A stretch of 64,000 nt of DNA from contig NZ_LR214972.1 of assembly GCF_900660515.1 (NCBI RefSeq), positions 558,001 through 622,000 on the forward strand, written 5' to 3'. The position numbers and the translations under genes are program-made. Position 1 is the stretch's first letter; each line of letters starts with the position of its first letter. Of the stretch, positions 60,248-64,000 are shown piece after piece. This DNA comes from Mycoplasmopsis bovirhinis (GTDB taxonomy: Bacteria > Bacillota_I > Bacilli_A > Mycoplasmatales > Metamycoplasmataceae). Below the pieces are notes generated by a model. It made no database searches and was not told the DNA's origin. It worked only from the letters and a program-made list of their open reading frames with translations.

Positions 60248-62521
60248 TTACTCATTAAATTTAAATTCTTCGTATGTTGCACTAGCTCCATTTTTAAATA
60301 AACGAGTTTTTATATTAGGGCGCACTTTTGCTAAGGCCTCGCGGTATGAACTGGCTTGATCTTTACCACCACCATAAATTAAATCATACTGTGGTAAGTT
60401 ATATGAACCATATAATCCTTGGTAATCAAAACCTTCTGATCTAAAAGCTGCAGCCATACCTAATAAGGTAAAGTTAGCTACTGAGTGAAAAATTCCAACT
60501 AATTGATTTTTTTGATTTCTTACTGATGAACCACTAGCTCCACCAGGACCTTCATAATTAGCTAAGGCATATCCTAACCCCATTTGGATTAATGGAGTTA
60601 ATTTACCATTATAATTAACTGTTAAAGGACGTTCAGTATTATTAACAAGTGGTCAAGATAAAAAGGCATCAAAAACCCCTGGTTTATCTTTAAAGGTATG
60701 AGTTGAAACATGAGAAGTTAAACGATTACCAACAATTGAAGGAATTTCAACGCTTGTGGCTTCTGAAGTTTGTGGATTAATTTGCAACCATTTTGGGTTT
60801 TTTGAAATTTCATTAGTTCATAAGTTCATTTGATTACCAAAATCAATGTTATAATATTGTTCCACTCACCTAATGATTGTTTCTCTATCACCTGATATAT
60901 TATTAGGAATTTTAATATGAGGACCAAAATTTGCAGGATATCCTAGAGAAAGTAAATAATCTTTATTAGTATTTGCATTATTGTTAGCAATAGGGATATT
61001 AATAGGATCATAGTTTTTTAAATAAGATTCTTTTAATAAACTAGATTGCTTTTCTTGTTTAGTAGCATAATTATTTGTTAAACGCTTTAAAAATTCTTCG
61101 GCATTAGCAACTGAGTTTGAGTTTGGTTTTTGACTATATACTTCAAAGCCACTATTACCACTTACCCCAGTTAAGTCAATTTCAAAAACAGCAAAATCAG
61201 AATATTCTTTATATTCACCAAATTCAGTTTGTTGAGATTGAGATAAATAATCTTTAGGATCTTTTTTTAAGAAATCAACAGCAGTGTATACTAATTTAAC
61301 CTTATCCTTAAGAGCCGGATCAGTTAAATTTAACTTAAATTTAGTAAATCATTCATTGAATACACCAGGAGAATTTTTTTCTGATTTTAAACGATCCTTA
61401 GTAGAAATTGTTTGATTTAATGGTGTATCTTCATCAACTCTCCCAAGTCAAAGGTTTTTAGTATCTGAGCCCAAATATTGAATAACATGTAAGTTACTTG
61501 CTAAATACCATTTTGTTGGGTATTTACCATCTTCAGAAAGTTCGTAATCTAAAATTCAAGCTGTACCTGAATATTGTCTTCCGGCTAGTGGGTCATTAGC
61601 GCTAGTAGCTCCTTGATTATCAACTGTAATAGCAAAAGTTTCTAAAGCAATATCTTTATACTTTTCATTAGTTAAAGTACGTCCCAACCCTAAACCATGG
61701 GTTTGATTTTCTCCTGCTATTAAATATTCAATATCACTTTCATGAATTACAAGTTTTTTTTGAATATTTAGACCATCTATAGTGCCATCTTCCTTATAAG
61801 AAGGAACGGTAAAAGATTTAAAACGATTATTATCAAAAGTATCAAGTTTCATTGATTTTGCTAAATTATCAAACTTAGTCTTATTAGTTTGTGTTGTATC
61901 TAAATCTTTTTGTAATTGTCAAACACTACGGTAATTTTGGGGATATTGTGATGAGTTATTTAAACCATTTTCATGACTTGTTTTAAGTTTTTCAACTTCT
62001 CTATTATTTTCATAATCATATCTTTGTTCATTATTTCAATTAACAAAGAAGTCTAATCGTAATTGAGCAGAAGCTGATCTGTTAGTAGTAGTTTCTCCAT
62101 TAGCAGGGTTTGTTTGATCATTTTGAGATTGGTTGTTTGAACCTTGAGCATTACCTGATTTTGGTGGTGTTTGTGAATCTTTTTGATCTTGACTAGGTGT
62201 AATAATTTGTTTTAAATTAAATATTTTAGCTGCAAGTTGTTCTAATAATGTTTTTTGGCTTGTTAAAGCGTTTTTAGTTTGTTCATTAAGTAAACTATAT
62301 GCACTTAGTGCAGCAGTTACTTTAGCTTCGTCTTCTTCAGTAATGTTATTTTGATTTTTAGCTAAAATTTCAGCATGAGTAGTTTTGAAGTTTTCTACTG
62401 CATTATTAGTTGAGTTTTGCCCATTATCTGGTTTAGATTCTTGTGAGTTAGTGCAACCAATTAATGCAAAAGGCAAACTAGTTGAAATAGCCCCTAAGAT
62501 TAAATTTAATTTCTTTTTCAT
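60248..62521 (-). CDS. MIP-like (DUF31) lipoprotein serine protease, copy B
   Basis: 757 residues, intact with UGA as Trp. Lipoprotein signal with Cys 23 (LPFALIGC). Residues about 24-140 carry an extra helical module (ALSAYSLLNEQTKNALTSQK) and a Gln/Ser/Asn-rich linker that copy A lacks. The protease part has His in SNLHVIQY, Asp in YSDFAVFEID and Ser in GPGGASGSSVRN (about 660). The C-terminus AAFRSEGFDYQGLYGSYNLP is shared with copies A and C. In MIB-MIP systems such enzymes cleave host antibody held by MIB; MIB is not in this window, so the target here is inferred. Expected on the cell surface. Confidence 0.88.
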
Positions 62522-62531
62522 AATTTTCCCT

Positions 62532-62960
62532 TTATTTAGTAAATTTGAATTCTTCTGGAATATTGTTAAGCCCTTGTGGGAACAATAATCTTTTTTAATT
62601 TAGTGAAGTTTTAAACATAGTTTCACGGCATGAATTATTTTGATCTTTTCCGCCGCCATGCACTAAGTCATATTGAGGCAGATTATATTGTCCATATAAA
62701 CCTTGGTAGCCAAAGCCCCCAGATTTAAAAGCTGGACATTTCAAAAATAGCCCTGTCTCAATTGAACGGAAGATTCCAACTAATTCATTTTTTATTTTTT
62801 ACTGATTAACCACACTCCCCCCCCTGGTGCTTCATAATTAGCTAATGAATAACCTAATCCCATTTGGATGATATTGGCTTGCTTTCCTGTATATTCATTA
62901 CATGGTGTTTTGCCATTTTGAGGAAGCAATGGCAAGTTAAAAAATCATTATTATCAAGTT
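62532..62960 (-). pseudogene. MIP-like protease, copy C, C-terminal ruin
   Basis: Minus-strand fragments match the last about 140 residues of copies A and B: IQMGLGYSLANYEAPGG, then in shifted frames LVGIF-type text, GLYGQYNLPQYD-type text and a final EFKFTK. Several frameshifts and stops are present, and a G8 run (62817-62824, C8 on plus) replaces the ASGSS nucleophile motif. The 5' two thirds are gone. It lies directly upstream of copy B, and its stop is 11 bases from copy B's start. Confidence 0.8.
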
Positions 62961-63044
62961 CAAACTTTCTTGAGTTATAACTCATCTATATTATATAAAA
63001 TTCTATCAATTATTATATTTATAAAATAAATATATAATTTAAAT

Positions 63045-64000
63045 ATGATCTATAAATTAAACTCTGAATTTAAACCTGGTGGCGATCAACCTAAGGCAAT
63101 AGAATTTTTAACAAAAGGTATAAAAAAGAACCAAGAACACCAAGTCTTACTTGGTGTTACTGGCTCTGGTAAAACATTTACAATTGCAAATATTATACAG
63201 AATTTTGAGCGACCTGTTTTAGTTTTATCTCATAATAAAACTTTAGCTAGTCAACTATATAGTGAATTAAAAGGTTTTTTTCCTGAAAATTGTGTTGAAT
63301 ATTATATTTCGTATTTTGATTATTATCGTCCTGAAGCATATATCTCAAGTACAGATACTTATATTGAAAAAGATTCAAAAACTAATGAGCAAATTGAGAT
63401 AATGCGGATGAAAACTGTGAATTCACTTTTAACTCGTAAGGATGTTATTGTGATTGCTTCAGTTAGTGCAATATATGGGGCATTAAACCCCGCTATTTAT
63501 TCACAAAGTTTTTTAAATGTATATGTTGAACAAGAAATATCAATCCAAGACTTTGCTCGTAAATTAATAAATATTAAATATGAACGTAATGATGTAAGTG
63601 ATTTAAGTCCAGGCCAATTTTCTGTTAAAGGAGATATTGTAATTATTAGGCCTGCTGATTCAGAAACTCAAGCTATACAAATTAGTTTTTGGGGAGATTT
63701 CATTGAAGAGATTTCTTTAGTTGATTCATTAACTAAAGAAACATTAAAAGATCTTAAAGTATATATTTTATCACCTGGTGATGCTTATGCAGCGGAAAAC
63801 TCAATTTATGATCAAATTATTCCGAAAATTCAAAATGAATTAACTGAGCAATTAACTTATTTTACTGAGAAAAATAAGCTTTTAGAAAAAGAAAGATTAT
63901 CACAAAGAGTTAAGAATGATATTAATGATTTAAAAGAATTTAGAATGTGTAAAGGAATCGAAAACTATTCAATGTATTTAGATGGAAGGAATTTTGGTCA
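63045..64000 (+). CDS. uvrB: Excinuclease ABC subunit B (5' part, runs off the window)
   Basis: About 318 residues are visible; UvrB is usually about 660. It is the damage-verifying helicase of nucleotide excision repair. MIYKLNSEFKPGGDQPKAIEF is the usual N-terminus. Walker A is GVTGSGKTF, motif Ia LVLSHNKTLASQLYSE, and the beta-hairpin region YYISYFDYYRPEAYISSTDTY is characteristic. IASVSAIYG and the SFWGDFIEEI segment follow. ATG 63045 is the first possible start. Divergent from the MIP-like cluster; the about 70-base gap holds its promoter region. Confidence 0.96.
   Translation, partial: MIYKLNSEFKPGGDQPKAIEFLTKGIKKNQEHQVLLGVTGSGKTFTIANIIQNFERPVLVLSHNKTLASQLYSELKGFFPENCVEYYISYFDYYRPEAYISSTDTYIEKDSKTNEQIEIMRMKTVNSLLTRKDVIVIASVSAIYGALNPAIYSQSFLNVYVEQEISIQDFARKLINIKYERNDVSDLSPGQFSVKGDIVIIRPADSETQAIQISFWGDFIEEISLVDSLTKETLKDLKVYILSPGDAYAAENSIYDQIIPKIQNELTEQLTYFTEKNKLLEKERLSQRVKNDINDLKEFRMCKGIENYSMYLDGRNFG

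Overview
The window is a 64 kb, very AT-rich chromosomal segment of a mollicute. UGA must be read as tryptophan (genetic code 4). With the standard code dnaN, ligA, serS, eno, polC, yidC and most other genes break at UGA codons, often where a conserved Trp is expected. The hominis/synoviae branch (Metamycoplasma/Mycoplasmopsis) is suggested by a P80-P60-HinT operon, MIP/DUF31-type lipoprotein proteases, a 5S gene unlinked from 16S-23S, and the lack of a cell-wall gene set. The species cannot be named from sequence alone. All gene coordinates below are rebuilt under code 4.

Layout. 1-2.4 kb: three tightly packed unrecognised genes, one with the architecture of an alpha-helical pore-forming protein. 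2.5-3.8 kb: a dead IS3-type element. 3.8-7.1 kb: ligA, then a reverse rpsP-trmD-rplS operon without rimM. 7.2-8.0 kb: a second transposase ruin. 8.0-11.1 kb: an origin-type region, with dnaA-dnaN-S4 protein reading left and DnaA boxes in the dnaA/recD-like divergent gap. 11.1-17.0 kb: recD2-like helicase, pth, tilS, ftsH. 17.1-26.0 kb: a giant 2654-residue FtsX-type permease and its ATPase. 26.1-28.0 kb: a type I restriction specificity locus with two different slippage repeats. 28.1-31.0 kb: two HAD phosphatases and serS. 31.1-34.5 kb: azoreductase and rpmH-rnpA-yidC. 34.7-36.3 kb: an exported protein. 36.36 kb: a lone 5S gene. 37.1-42.3 kb: P80-P60-hinT and eno. 42.4-43.0 kb: decayed coding DNA. 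43.0-52.0 kb: cdsA, polC, a HAD phosphatase, rnhC, recA and a YmdB-like phosphoesterase. 52.1-56.9 kb: 16S-23S operon. 57.0-63.0 kb: a surface-protein zone with a secreted-protein pseudogene and three MIP-like copies (one truncated, one intact, one ruined). 63.0 kb to end: start of uvrB.

How it fits together. Most genes are core replication, repair, translation and membrane biogenesis functions. Variation is concentrated in the left-edge cluster, the hsdS locus and the tandem MIP-like proteases. The hsdS locus has an in-frame 12-bp repeat encoding TTEL in the helical spacer, and an (AG)n dinucleotide that decides whether a third target-recognition domain is joined on. This is the most striking system in the window. 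No hsdM or hsdR, tRNA gene, CRISPR array, recombinase or intact transposase was found.
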